Of a stretch of 64,000 bases of DNA, positions 11,312 through 23,198 are shown one piece after another; the first letter of the stretch is position 1, and the number at the start of each line of letters is the position of its first letter. This DNA comes from Margaritifera margaritifera (lineage: Eukaryota > Mollusca > Bivalvia > Unionida > Margaritiferidae). The position numbers and the translations under genes are program-made. The stretch spans positions 1,146,501-1,210,500 of the forward strand of contig JAQPZY010001688.1 in NCBI GenBank assembly GCA_029931535.1. The letters run 5' to 3'. Below the pieces are notes generated by a model that saw nothing but the letters and a program-made list of their open reading frames with translations, made no database searches and was not told the DNA's origin.

Positions 11312-13492
11312 AAGAAGAAGAAGAATTGGCCTGATAAACCTTCGAAGGCGCTGACGAAATGCGGAGTTTTATTTTAAAGTTGTCGAAAGGCTAGTAAATT
11401 ATTAATATTTATCATTTATCCCCATGAATGCCCCTTACCCTTATGTAGATCGTCTACTTACCGTACTTCTATCACAAGCTGTAAACGTCTACCGCACAAA
11501 CCGTTTTATTGTTGAAATCTACCGCTTTTGAAAACAGATTTTTATAAAAATTGAGGAAAAAAAAAAAAAAAAAAAAAACAAGCAAAAAAACAACGTATTT
11601 TTACGGGTTCTATCCACCCATTATAGAAACCAGACAGAACCAGTCTACTGGGAACCGGAACTGTTCCAGCAGTCGTTGCGACCGGTGAAATGATGGGTGA
11701 CTGTGTCATGTGTACACAACAAACTGGTGATTGATTATCTTATTGTTGTAATCTGGAGAGTTTGGGCCAAATTCGGGATGATTTTGATGTGTTATAAATA
11801 ATAAAGGGATCAAAGGTTGTCCATGACGGCTTTTGAGTCTTTGATTATATATCCGCTGTCCTTTGGCGGAGGTCAGATAAAAAGGAGACCGACTAAACAG
11901 TGTGATTTTGTTTATTTTTTTCATATTTAAAGTACAGAAAATGCAACGTTGTGTGACAAATAATAGTAAAAAACAAATAGGACCCTTTTGGGCACATGGA
12001 ACTGGAGTTGGGGCTTGTGGAATTTGAGTCAGGGCTTGTGATTTTTTTAAAGTCACCATCCCAGGGTGTGTGTCTGAAAAATGTTTTCTTTGAGCACTGG
12101 TGCACATGATTTTTTTTAGGTAAACAAGGTACATGTATGTGAAACGGCAGCTACTGTAGTATTTCCGAGATGTGTTTCCGATCATTGGCGAAATGGCCAA
12201 AGCGTGGTTCGATTGGGTGTAAGTAAGTCACATGATGATTGGTAATACACAACTGCTTAAAAGAAAATGTCGGACAACCTTGCTTCACAAGTTAAAATGC
12301 AAATATCAAATGTATCATCCAAATATGTGAAAGTATGTTAAGTAACTGTGTGGTTTATTTATCAGTGGAAATTATTCCTAAAAAGAACGCTAGATTTTAA
12401 GTAAACAATGCTGATCGTCATTCGTTCGGCAGGATATTTTTTCCAACTAAGGAAGGTAACTGCTACAACTAGCGCGCTGTTTGTGAACAATTTTCTGGGT
12501 AGCCAGTAATGGCAGCCAAAAGATTCGTATATTCCATTCTGTCAACATTAGGTTTAAACAAGGTTTACGATGTGTATTGGGTTCAAAACTGTCATAACAC
12601 GCCAGAAAAGTGACATGTAACTCATAATATTTTCTTATCGACGGTAAGTTTATACCCTATTTTATACTGCTAGTGGTAATATAATTTGATTACAAATAAC
12701 CCAAAAACCTTACTTAAAAAAAGAAAATGTTTACCATGCATATCTCACAGCTAGTATCTAGTCGAAGACTAGAAAAATGATAAGTGAATTGAAACCAGTT
12801 GACACAATTTAATTTCGGCTAGTATGTGATTTAATTCACAAGCCTATTATTTGTTAACAAATCTAAAAATGATATACAGATACGAGCTGTTGCACAACAC
12901 CATTCCTTATCCTTTATGATTACTGTTAAGTAAACCACCAGGGTCTTCTCAATATAATACGCTTCACAAAGTACATTTATGCCAGGGACCTCGTGTGCGA
13001 CATCAGTGCTTTTGTAGCATCATGTGCTCTGATATGTACGCATCCACAAGCTGGAGAATCATAAAACTCTTAAGCTTGAGTTTGAGACTGAGTTTCAACA
13101 CTCAGCCAATCAAAATTGACCTTTCAAAATGTAACGTCCTTTGTAATTGGTTGACACAAAGTCTCACGATGAACTCAGACTGAAATGTTGTATTATCTGC
13201 AGTCACTTTTATTTTGGTTTGAGTCAGAGGAGGATAATGCTATGATGCAGCGTTATGACTGCGTCGTGGTTTGTGGCGACGTGTTTGTAGTTTTGAATTG
13301 GTTTTAACAATATTTTATAACTGATTTTGTTCAATAAATATTACAAAGAAATTATCCCGGGATTATAAAATAAGCACAAAACATATATAAATCCATCTCA
13401 CTTAATAAGAAAATTGAGCTACATAACCGACATATTACATATACAATTTTCACAAACGAGTGCTCAGAAACTTTCTGTCATGATTATGTTGT
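11310..13492. other. unannotated DNA
   Basis: An A20 run sits near 11559. The 164-codon minus-strand frame at 11706-12200 lacks any recognisable domain and overlaps another open frame, so I do not call it a gene. No RNA genes or transposon ends were recognised. Confidence 0.5.
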
Positions 13493-14088
13493 GTAAGTTG
13501 ATGATGGTAAGGAACAATAGTAAGTTGATGATGGTAAGGAACAATAGTAAGTTGATGATAGTAAGGAACAATAGTAAATGGATGATGGTAAGGAACAATA
13601 GTAAGTTGATGATGGTAAGGAACAATAGTAAGTTGATGATAGTAAGGAACAATAGTAAGTTGATGATAGTAAGGAACAATAGTAAGTTGATGATGGTAAG
13701 GAACAATAGTAAATGGATGATGGTAAGGAATAATAGGAAGTGGAAGATGGAAAAGAACAATAGTAAATGGATGATAGTAAGGAACAATAGTAAATGGATG
13801 ATGGTAAGGAATAATAGGAAGTGGAAGATGGAAAAGAACAATAGTAAATGGATGATGGTAAGGAACAATAGTAAATGGATGATGGTAAGGAATAATAGGA
13901 AGTGGAAGATGGAAAAGAACAATAGTAAATGGATCATGGTAAGGAACAATAGGAAGTGGAAGATGGTAAGGAACACTAGTAAGTTGATGATGGTAAGGGA
14001 TAATAGGAAGTGGAAGATGGAAAAGAACAATAGTAAATGGATGATGGTAAGGAACAATAGTAAATGGATGATGGTAAGGTACAATAAT
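13493..14088. repeat. 27-bp minisatellite, about 22 copies, with 81-bp higher-order pattern
   Basis: Units of the type AAGTTGATGATGGTAAGGAA plus CAATAGT repeat every 27 bp. Variant units starting GTGGAAGATGGAAAAG recur at about 13740, 13821 and 13902, exactly 81 bp apart, showing three-unit higher-order amplification in the middle of the array. The period is divisible by three and stop-free on both strands, so both strands have frames of more than 200 codons encoding nine-residue repeats. No splice or promoter context supports translation. Confidence 0.93.
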
Positions 14089-14782
14089 ATATGTTGCATG
14101 ACAAGTGGATGTTACATTCGTTTACCGTAGAGGCGGAACAAAGGAATTATTATACTTGAGTGAAACAAAGTTGAACAAGTTCAATAAGTGCGTGACTGCA
14201 TCTAAAAGTTGGCAATATGTCATGACGAAGCTCAGAAGGAATATCAAACTTTTCTCAATATAAAAAGATAAACATTATATCGCAAAATTTATTATGTTTT
14301 ATTGAGCAATGGCAACTCTTTTTTGTGTCAATGATATAATCTTGTACAATAATAAAAAGGGCTCTAACGTACCCTCTGTTTAATCGGATAGGCGGTACCA
14401 CCGTTGGTGTTTGTAATTTAGTTAATTTAGCAACGCGAGAAATTGGAACCCTAATCAGAATACGTGTTTCGTTTCATTCTCTAAATGAAAGGTTCATATT
14501 GTTAAGCTTGTAGCCTATGTTGGTATCATTTTATGAGTAAACTCTGCAGAGAGGGTCTAAAGATTGTCGAAATTCAAAATAAACTCTATTAGATAAATCA
14601 GCTTTTTATTTGGAGTTCGATATTGCTGTTCGTATTTATTATTGTTGTCTGCTGTTTTAAGGATGTTCGCTTGTATTCAATACGTATCTTGTAATGACGT
14701 AATTGTTGCGTGGTTAGTTCAGCATTACGACGTCGCTTGTCACCACAATGAAGAGAGAGCAATTGAACTTTGAAGTAGCGCT
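14089..14782. other. unannotated DNA
   Basis: No coding or element signature was recognised between the 27-bp array and the LINE 3' end. Confidence 0.5.
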
Positions 14783-15410
14783 CTACGGCACCTCAGCACA
14801 ATAGTGGCTATATAGTGCCAACTTAAGGTAGATGTTCAAAAACTGTAAAATGAATTACACAAAAACTCCAGGAAGATAAACCCTTCCAAATAAATGTAAC
14901 CGTGATGTACAATAAAACGTCAAATGTCAATAAATTATGTAAAATGTATATAAAACAAAAGAAAAAGGTAACACATGTAGAATCCTTTAAACATGATTAA
15001 AAGTTGTTGTATAAACAACATTCTCTTAAAACGATTTTCTCGGACGGTACATCCTCATACAGTGTCTTCAATCAGTTAACATCAAAATACTTTTGTCTCG
15101 CAGGATGGAAATCGACACATTCTACAAGAATCTGCTCCACTGTCAGTTGACAATGGCATGGTACACATTTCGGTCGAGGTTCACCCTTCAGGAAGTATGC
15201 ACGAGTCAGGTATGCGTGTCCGATACTCGATCGGCACAATACCACCTCGTCTCTCCAATTTCTTCTACACGAGGGACGCCACTCTCCAAAAGTTGTTGGA
15301 TGTTAAGTTTGTTGAGTTTTCATTCCATATATTTTGCCAAATATGACGAATATGTTGATTTAAACAACATTTGAAGTCAGTATATGGAATCTTACCCAGT
15401 GCAAATCTGA
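14783..15410 (-). mobile_element. jockey/I-like LINE, 5'-truncated 3' end
   Basis: The 3' end carries the family motif ACGGCACCTCAGCACA, then AGTGGCTATATAGTGCC on the plus strand, meaning the element reads on the minus strand. From about 15030 to 15400 the minus strand matches the C-terminal region of the family's ORF2, with recognisable pieces of the Cys-rich block that follows RNase H (compare the better copy at 49308-49975). Stops and frame changes break it. There is no 5' portion beyond about 15410. Confidence 0.85.
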
Positions 15411-15516
15411 AGTATTGTTGAAAGAAAAATGTCTATTATTCTACGAATGTTTCGTGGAAAGGTATTTTAACAGGTTTTATTTTGAAAAGATATTTAGCTG
15501 AGCGTACCGCAACAAA

Positions 15517-15518
15517 AT

Positions 15519-15551
<33 letters not shown>
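15517..15551. repeat. (CA)n microsatellite
   Basis: About 17 CA units. Confidence 0.95.
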
Positions 15552-15556
<5 letters not shown>

Positions 15557-15689
15557 TAATCACGCTTGATGCTCCGACATTTCATAAGCCATCATTCCTA
15601 ATGTACTTTATGAGGATACGTAATTGTTCGCTCATATTATTTTCCCGGTCTACACTTCTACGACAAGTTGATCCTAGGTTCGATTTCTT

Positions 15690-16730
15690 AACCTTGCCTT
15701 AATCTTTTCCTCGCTTACTCTTTCATCATGACGCCAGTGCCTATTTGTTTCAGATTTCAAAGAGACTGGATGTCTTGTTCACGGATACTTTGTCATGATT
15801 TCAATACTGCTTGCTTCTGGCTAAGGGATAACCTCCTATTTATCCCATCTTTGCCCGAACATGTTCTACATTCTGTTGACCTCTCACTGTTCTTTTTAAC
15901 TCGATTTTTGATGTGGTAGTGCCTGAAAGTACAAGGTGTTTAAGTGCTTTGTTGCAGTGCTGACCTATATTATAGTTCTCCAACGATCTTTACACAAGTG
16001 TTTACCAAAATATTTGTTTTAGGACTGGACAATCTCAGAACAAGGGGATGACAGTTATATCAGGTAAATCAAGTTGACAAAAGGTGATTTTTGTGGGGGT
16101 GGGCGTATTTTTTTATAAAGTCTTTACACCACTACAACACGGATATGGCGATACATAATGGACACAGACATTTATCGCCCACGATTCTGGCACTTGAATG
16201 TTAGGTCATAAGTCTTATTTGTTTTACTTGTTACAAGTGGAACAATCCTATAGGTCAGTTGAGCTCTTTGGAAAGCTATAACAGTGTATCTTCACTGAAG
16301 TTACACGTGAAACATATAGTTTAGTCCATTCTAAACCTTGCAAGGAGCGTAACCGTCGTCTAGTGCGAGATGATATAAATTCACCTTAAAGTTACCAAAC
16401 AAAAAACAACAATATAAAAATTAAAAAAAATAAAAATAAAAAAAATTAACAGATAGTTCATTCAAAAGATTTTCTTCAGAAGTTGATGCTTTACCGTTAC
16501 GCCTGTTTACTGAAATGTACAGCCGTGTGCAATATGGTGCAGTTCCGTATGCATTATAGTGCTCAACATTATGAGTGCAGTCATGGCGCATTTCCAGAGA
16601 CATGGAGTACAGTTTGAATCTTTGCCACAACTACACTTTCAGGCAGCTGACTTTGATCGGTAAGTCTTCCCAAGAATTCTGTTATAATGCATTTCATTTT
16701 GAAAGCGAAATAATTTTTTTTTTATTACTT
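15690..16730. repeat. duplicated block, copy 1
   Basis: Several segments recur in the same order and orientation at 19490-20135: TACTCTTTCATCATGA, the stretch around CCCATCTTTGCCCGAAC, a block near 16300 resembling one near 19780, and the end block around ACAACTACACTTTCAGGCAG. No protein family was recognised in either copy. This could be an old tandem duplication or two copies of an unknown repeat. Confidence 0.55.
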
Positions 16731-17036
16731 AAACACTTGGTTTGGGTCAAACATACATGCCATCACAGCGTTAGCGTTTCTTTTATCTTAGCAGACAATA
16801 TCTTAATTCAACAAAAGGTTATGAAATAAAAAGTGAAAACAGTAAAATGAGAATCAAATCGAAATTTATAAGCTACCATTGTAATTAGTTTTGCACTTCT
16901 AGTTAGTATAAGACAGTAAATAAAAGACGTCATTTTTTAATTCTATTTACAATTACTTTTTAAATATAAAGACAAATTCTCATAAATAAAAATATTGTGG
17001 GTTTATGAGTTTCCTTTAACGACGATTTTCACTCTT

Positions 17037-17041
<5 letters not shown>

Positions 17042-17124
<83 letters not shown>
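17042..17124. repeat. compound (CA)n(TA)n microsatellite
   Basis: About 13 CA units pass directly into about 28 TA units, just upstream of the 43-bp satellite. Confidence 0.95.
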
Positions 17125-17125
<1 letters not shown>

Positions 17126-17154
17126 TTGGACATTTTTACGCATCCAAAGCGTTT

Positions 17155-17399
17155 TCAGAAGTTGTGGAACACAACCCAACCACATGCAAACAGTATATAT
17201 AAAGCTGTGGAACACTACCCAACCATGTATATACAGTATATATAAAATTGTGGAACACTACCCAACGAAGTACATATAGTATACATAAAGCTGTGGAACA
17301 CTACCCAACCACGTATATACAGTATACATAAAGCTGTGGAACACTACCCAACCACGTACATACAGTATATATAAAGCTGTGGAACACTACCCAACCATG
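17155..17399. repeat. 43-bp satellite, left segment
   Basis: Monomers of the type CTGTGGAACACTACCCAACC plus a CACGTACATACAG segment and TATATATAAAG repeat about every 43 bp. The array is interrupted at 17400-17401 by a DNA transposon and resumes at 18431 in register. Confidence 0.92.
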
Positions 17400-17401
17400 T
17401 A

Positions 17402-18430
17402 CAGAGGAACCTCGTTAATCCGGACAGCTTCGTTCCCAGTGAATATTTCCGGATTAACGAGTTTTCCGGATAATTGAATCATGCACATTTTTATTTTACG
17501 ATGTCATCATACCGTATACATGTACTGTACATGTACATGTATTTGATAACTGTAAATGTACTGTATATGCAATAATGGTTGAAATAAATTAATGAATACA
17601 TCTATGCATTTGTGTTTATTTCACTTTATTATAGCATGCACTTGTACGGCCTGCACTTTGTTCATGTCGGCACTATCTGCTTCTCCCTCATACAATTTTC
17701 GTTTGATGCCCCGCCGATTCTTGAAGCGTTGTAGCCAACCACGAGAACAGGCAAAGTCAGTGATAATGAGCCGATAATTGACGTCCCCTTTTATTTCTGA
17801 AATGAAGACCTATGCTGTCCACAGCTTAAGTCAATCCACTTTATTAGTTCAGCGATCAACAAACTGTGATTGTTACATACAATTGGTAAACAACAATGAG
17901 ACTTAATGACACACTTAATTTATTAACCATATGTTACGTCAAAAAGTGTGGACGATTTGATCCCAGTGTGTTTATTTAATTATTAACACCCCCGCCGGCG
18001 ACTAGCTAAAACAGACATTGTTTATGCAATCGCTGGTTACAATACGGTCACGCTACTTGAAGTTTTTCCCACCTCACATGATCACGTGGTCAATTTATAA
18101 CTTGAACGTGCCACTAGAATTTGACCAATCAGAGATTGATACATTGACACACCTCCAAATTTGCGTAGGTGAATTGGTGTTATCCAACTGACTGTATTTT
18201 CATATACGATTTTTCGAATTTTCTTTTTTTTGGACAGATTATTTTCGGATTATCGAGGCAAGTTTTATAGTAATTTTACACTTTGGTCCCCGATTTTGAT
18301 TTCCGGATCCGGAACGCGGATTTCTTGATTAACGGAGCAAAATAACGTTTAGGAAATCCGTTCCCATTGAACTCTGTCCGGATAGCGAGGTTTCCGGATA
18401 AACGGATTCCGGATTAACGAGGCTCCTCTG
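17402..18430. mobile_element. pogo/Tigger-type DNA transposon, 1029 bp, internally deleted
   Basis: The left end reads CAGAGGAACCTCGTTAATCC and the right end, reversed and complemented, CAGAGGAGCCTCGTTAATCC: inverted repeats of at least 20 bp with one mismatch. Both sides are flanked by TA (17400-17401 and 18431-18432), the Tc1/mariner-superfamily target. CCTCG-TTAATCCG ends are characteristic of pogo/Tigger-type elements. More copies of the TTCCGGATTAACGAG sequence lie just inside the termini. Removing the element restores a normal satellite monomer across the junction, so it inserted into the pre-existing 43-bp array. Confidence 0.85.
17615..17785 (-). pseudogene. CENP-B/Tc5-type helix-turn-helix fragment of transposase
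   Basis: One minus-strand frame reads ACSRGWLQRFKNRRGIKRKL followed by YEGEADSAD. This is the signature of the Tc5/CENP-B-type DNA-binding domain found N-terminal to the DDE domain in pogo/Tigger/jerky transposases. I see no DDE catalytic domain within the 1029-bp element. The remnant is about 50 residues and is not a functional transposase. Confidence 0.75.
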
Positions 18431-18633
18431 TATATACAGTATATATAAAATTGTGGAACACTACCCAACCACGTACATATAGTATATATAAAGCTGTGGA
18501 ACACTACCCAACCACGTATATACAGTATACATAAAGCTGTGGAACACTACCCAACCACGTACATACAGTATATATAAAGCTGTGGAACACTACCCAACCA
18601 CGTGTATACAGTATACATAACCACGAACATACA

Positions 18634-18708
<75 letters not shown>

Positions 18709-19030
18709 TGTGGAACACTACCCAACCACGTACATACAGTATACGTAAAGCTGGAGAACACTACCCAACCACGTACATATAGTATACATAAAGCTGTGGA
18801 ACACTACCCAACCACGTACATACAGTATATATACAATTGTGGAACACTACCCAACCACGTACATACAGTATACATAAAGCTGTGGAACACTACCCAACCA
18901 CGTGTATACAGTATACATAAAGCTGTGGAACACTACCCAACCACGTACATACAGTATATATTAAGCTGTGGAACACTACCCAACCACGTACATACAGTAT
19001 ATATAAAGCTGTGGAACACTACCCAACCAT
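18431..19030. repeat. 43-bp satellite, right segment
   Basis: About 13 further monomers of the 43-bp unit, including one truncated monomer near 18605-18630. A long TA run (18637-18703) sits exactly at the TATATATA position of a monomer. The 127-codon plus-strand frame here is translation of the repeat and is not a gene. Confidence 0.92.
18637..18703. repeat. (TA)n expansion inside a satellite monomer
   Basis: About 33 TA units are flanked on the left by ACATACAG and on the right by AAAGCTGTGG, which are the two halves of one 43-bp monomer. Confidence 0.95.
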
Positions 19031-19489
19031 ATGTTAAACCTATGTTGTATCCTATTTTGAAATTGTCTGAATCAAAACATAGGTTTAACATAAACAGTGA
19101 CTTAATTGTTTGCTCAAATTATTTTCTTGCTAGTTTCAAGACTTCTAAGACTGAACATTCAGCGGTTATCAAGGATTAATACAAAGTTTTAATCTCTTGA
19201 ATTGTCGTGCAAAGAGTTGTTTTATTTCTGAGGAAATCTTGATGTTTTCCTCAAATTTGAGGAATTTCTCAACATTTTTTCAAGAATAAACAGATTCCTA
19301 CATTTATAAATTTTAAATTTATAATTATTTTTCATCTTTTCCACCATTCCGACCTATCAGGAAAATCCCAACATTGCCAGGTATCAGAAGGAATATAATA
19401 GAAAATCTCAATTGTTGAGAAATATTCAGAAATTTAACGAAATCGGGGACTATTGAGGCTGGACTCCATTTTTTAATTTTACTTTAATT

Positions 19490-20135
19490 TCCTCACCTAC
19501 TCTTTCATCATGAGGACATTGCCATATTGTCCAGATGAAAGAGAGTAGATTATTCCCTGCTCACATATTGTTTGTCGTCATTTCAGTAATGCGTAGGTAG
19601 CTGGCTTGAAGGTATCTTAATTTTCATCCCGTCTTTGCCTGGGTTTGTTCTACAGTCTTTCTCCCGTTCTCTTTATATCGATTTTTTGGCGTGATTGTGC
19701 CTGTAGCAACAAGATTTTGAAGGTGTTTCATTGCTCTGTTGACATAAAGTAACATTTACATTATAATTACCCGTAAAACACATAGTTTTACCGTTCTAAG
19801 CCTTACAGTAAGCCCCATCTGTGTGCACTATCAGCTGAATTAAACTTCACTCTAAAGACACCAGCAGCTAAGTTGATATATGGAATTCATGACACAGTCC
19901 AGGTTGACAATGCTTTGCCTTTATTGTTTGAACCTTGGTTTAAACTTCTTTGGACAGTATTGCGCAGAGCCGTGTGCACTATGTAGTACATTATTATGTA
20001 AAATGAGTGAAGTAATTGTGCATTAACAGAGAACCCGGAGGATAATAAGATGTAGGTTTCAGTCCTTGCCGCAACTGCACTTTCAATCAACCGACTTTCG
20101 TCGGTAATTCTCACAAAATATGTTAATTCAGCGTC
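19490..20135. repeat. duplicated block, copy 2
   Basis: Shorter counterpart of 15690-16730, with the same order of landmarks (TACTCTTTCATCATGA, CCGTCTTTGCCTGGG, CGCAACTGCACTTTCAATCA). The two copies bracket the 43-bp satellite. No coding content recognised. Confidence 0.55.
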
Positions 20136-22224
20136 TCAGAGTAAAAAATGTCGTCAGTTTGGGGGGTTGAAATTTTCTCGTTCCGGACAGAGTTATTCAG
20201 ATTTTTTCCTTGGTCTAGATAAATCTGTCTCATCCTAAGGGTAGATGAATTCACACGCTAGATATGCAGCGTCATTCACTTGATATCATCAATGCATATA
20301 CCATAACGCGCGAACTATACTCAGGCTGTTCATATTCTGCAATGTTTGCGCCGAAAAATATTGCACATTGTAGGCATGACAAAGAAAGTCACCTAACTTG
20401 TATAGACAGAAAGAAAAAGCTAACCCTTGTGAGTAAAAATTGGCACCGAGAAATAGTAAAAGGAGTGGAGGAGTTGCATTATTAGTATTCTGCGAGATTA
20501 TACAGAGCAGGAGACATATAATGGAACTATAAGACTGAAGTTTCCTTTTCTCGGTTCCAACCACCTACATTAGGTTATTTTTCTCACGTATTTGTTCTTG
20601 AAAGGGAAAAATATCCTGTCTGCATTCCACTATAACAATGATTTGCCTCAATTATAACCATGCATGTCTTGTCAGACATTGTGATGTCATTTACGTGCAT
20701 CATACCGTATCATTACGTCATCAAATCATCGTGTGACAACGGATCTAAGATAAACGACGGAGACAAAAATATCAAGACTTGCAAAGAAAGGATTGGAAAT
20801 CAATAAGATTTCTCTGTGACATGGCTGAGAAAATAAATTTGTGATGTGTTGTCCCTTTGTTTATAATTTTTAAAAGACATCTATCTCATATGCTTGATAT
20901 TTTTTAAAACCAAGACCACCCCACCATTGAATACTATGTTTGGGACGAAAAATTATATCTAAAGCTTTTTTTCCTTCAATGAGGAACTAATATGAATGAA
21001 AAAAACAAACACCCCCCCCCCCAAAAAAAAAAGAACAAAAAAAAAATAAAATAAAATAAAAAAATACGCTGAATACATTTATGACTAGTGGTAAAAATGA
21101 AGTAGTTTTCGGGTCTGTCTATTCATATATATACCTACCTACCTACCCACCTACTTATCAATCAGTAAACATGACGCTTTACTGTATATAACTGATCATT
21201 TGTTGTAAATCCCATGACTGTGAATAATAGACAGGTTTGTCTGTATTTCTCAGTGGTGAAATGAAGCGTAAACGGTTAACAGGCCGATAGCTTATAATCG
21301 TGCAGCATATAGTTCATTTAAAGATATAAAAATTATTTCTTAAATGCATAAATGCAAATTTAGAAGAAAAAAAAAATATATAAAAAATATAACCCACTAC
21401 AGGATTCACTTAAATATGGATATATGCAAATCCAAGATTCAAGATTCTGTTAACTTATAAGACCCGCTAACTTAGCATGTTAGAATTACAGAATATTGAA
21501 TAAGGGATTTAACATATATACAAAAGTGAAACAAAGCAAAGGTATTGAGGTGTGTGTTCTTAAGTTCAATACAGTAAAATCCAGATGTTTCAAAAACAAA
21601 ATGGAATTGTTGGTACAATTTTGGGGGTGTACGTTTTAGCTCGACGCCGACGCCATATTGGATTCATTTTCAAAACAACTCTTCAGTGAAAATAGCGTTT
21701 AGGAACTCAGATTTTAATGGAAAGGGACGAAGATGAAGAATCCAAGCCTCAGATTAAGACAGTAGCATTCCTCGATGAAGCACAATAGCCATGGCAACTG
21801 ACAGAGTAGAATGGACGTGACGATAGCTCAATACATTGTGATCAGATACGGTTTTGGTTGAAATGCAAGGGCATTACTAGTATCAGTTCAAACAAACAAC
21901 AATAAGTTGATCTTGTAGATGCAGCTGTGAACAATCCCCCTCTGAGATATTTGACCGATCCCGACTACCCCTATTACATGGACAGAAAAATTAGACAAAT
22001 TGATCGCGAAACCTGACCTGTCGCTGTCACATTTGGAGAAATTTCCGTCCCTCCGCCCGCAAGTATTTCCTCACGGTGACACACATTATTACATGCCAAC
22101 AAAATCTGTCAATCAGGATATCATTCAGTACATTTGTATATTCAATCATTCAACTGTATATAAATATTATGAAACGATGGCCGGAAGAACAGGTTTTCAC
22201 CACAGAGCACTCCAACATGGAATG
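20136..22224. other. unannotated AT-rich DNA
   Basis: Contains a C10A9 tract near 21012 and short CTAC repeats near 21135. No gene or element recognised. Confidence 0.5.
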
Positions 22225-22226
22225 TA

Positions 22227-22443
22227 CCGTATATACTGGCGTATAAATTCATACCAACTTCAAACTGCATAGACCCAGATCTGCCGTCGCATAATGCGCA
22301 TGCAGATCTGGGTCTATGCAGTGTGTAAGGACTAATCAGTAGAACAAACAACATAGACTCTGATCTGTTGGCGCATTATGCGACGGCAGATCAGGGTCTA
22401 TGTTGTTTGCATTTGGATTCGGTTTGTACACGAGTATATACGG
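22227..22443. mobile_element. 217-bp MITE with two internal hairpins
   Basis: The element starts CCGTATATACT and ends AGTATATACGG, with imperfect continuation of the inverted repeat, flanked by TA on each side (22225-22226 and 22444-22445). Inside lie two adjacent near-perfect palindromes. The first (22266-22320) has 19-bp exact arms, TGCATAGACCCAGATCTGC and its complement. The second (22349-22405) has 19-bp arms with one mismatch. The second palindrome is an inverted copy of the first, loop included. There is no coding capacity. The superfamily is uncertain. Confidence 0.75.
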
Positions 22444-22445
22444 TA

Positions 22446-23066
22446 GCTGTACTCGGCAAACCAAGTCAAAAACATAAAACTGTTGATACAGGACCATAAA
22501 CAGGCCAAAGAAGTTGTGGAAATTGGCCGTTACCTAATCAGCGAAGTGAAAAGTACTTTAAGAAAGGAATATATCAGTACAAAGTAATACTGCTTCGTTA
22601 TCTATCAAACTGTGAAAAATTCAAAGGGGCCTACGCAATTTGCACATGTTTAGCTGAGTGAGTTAAACTGTCCCCCCCCCCCCGCCCAAATCCGAAAATA
22701 GAAAATATATAAAATAAAGGAGATATATTTACTTTATCTGAAATTCAATAAACAAGTTATGTCCTATCAAGAATAACAATAAATTTAAAAAAAAAACAAT
22801 ATGTCAACTCCTTTTCATGATCATCCCGTCATCGCACTTTTTCTTTAAAATGTTTACATATAACTTGGAAGATTCCAATGATCCTGTTTATCTGGGGCTC
22901 AATGAAGGTTATGTAAAAGTAACTCAAATCAATCTTTCTTTTTATTTTTTTATCATCTTAGAAGGAGACTTCTGAAAGCAACCCAGATTTTAACTGCCGC
23001 CAGGTGTCCAGCACAGTCAGAGAAAATAGCTGGAAAGGGCGTGCAGCAAAGAGTAAATGAAAGTTA
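22446..23066. other. unannotated DNA
   Basis: Contains a poly-C tract near 22673 and A-rich runs. No gene recognised. Confidence 0.5.
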
Positions 23067-23198
23067 GATGTATGTATGTATGTATGTATGTATGTATGTA
23101 TGTATGTATGTATGTATGTATGTATGTATGTATGTATGTATGTATGTATGTATGTATGTATGTATGTATGTATGTATGTATGTATGTATGTATGTATG
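23067..23198. repeat. (TATG)n microsatellite, about 33 units
   Basis: A nearly pure tetranucleotide array lies directly at the 3' end of the jockey-like LINE copy that starts at 23199. On the LINE's strand it reads CATA repeats after the element end, as expected for growth from the element tail. It yields spurious ORFs on both strands. Confidence 0.95.

Noticed and set aside
13493..14088. Possible CRISPR-like array
   Set aside because: Units are contiguous without unique spacers and the DNA is metazoan; same reasoning for the 22-, 30-, 43- and 59-bp arrays.
13414..14130. 238-codon plus-strand and 211-codon minus-strand ORFs
   Set aside because: Products of the 27-bp minisatellite; the minus-strand one looks like a Leu/Ile/Phe-rich membrane protein only because of composition.
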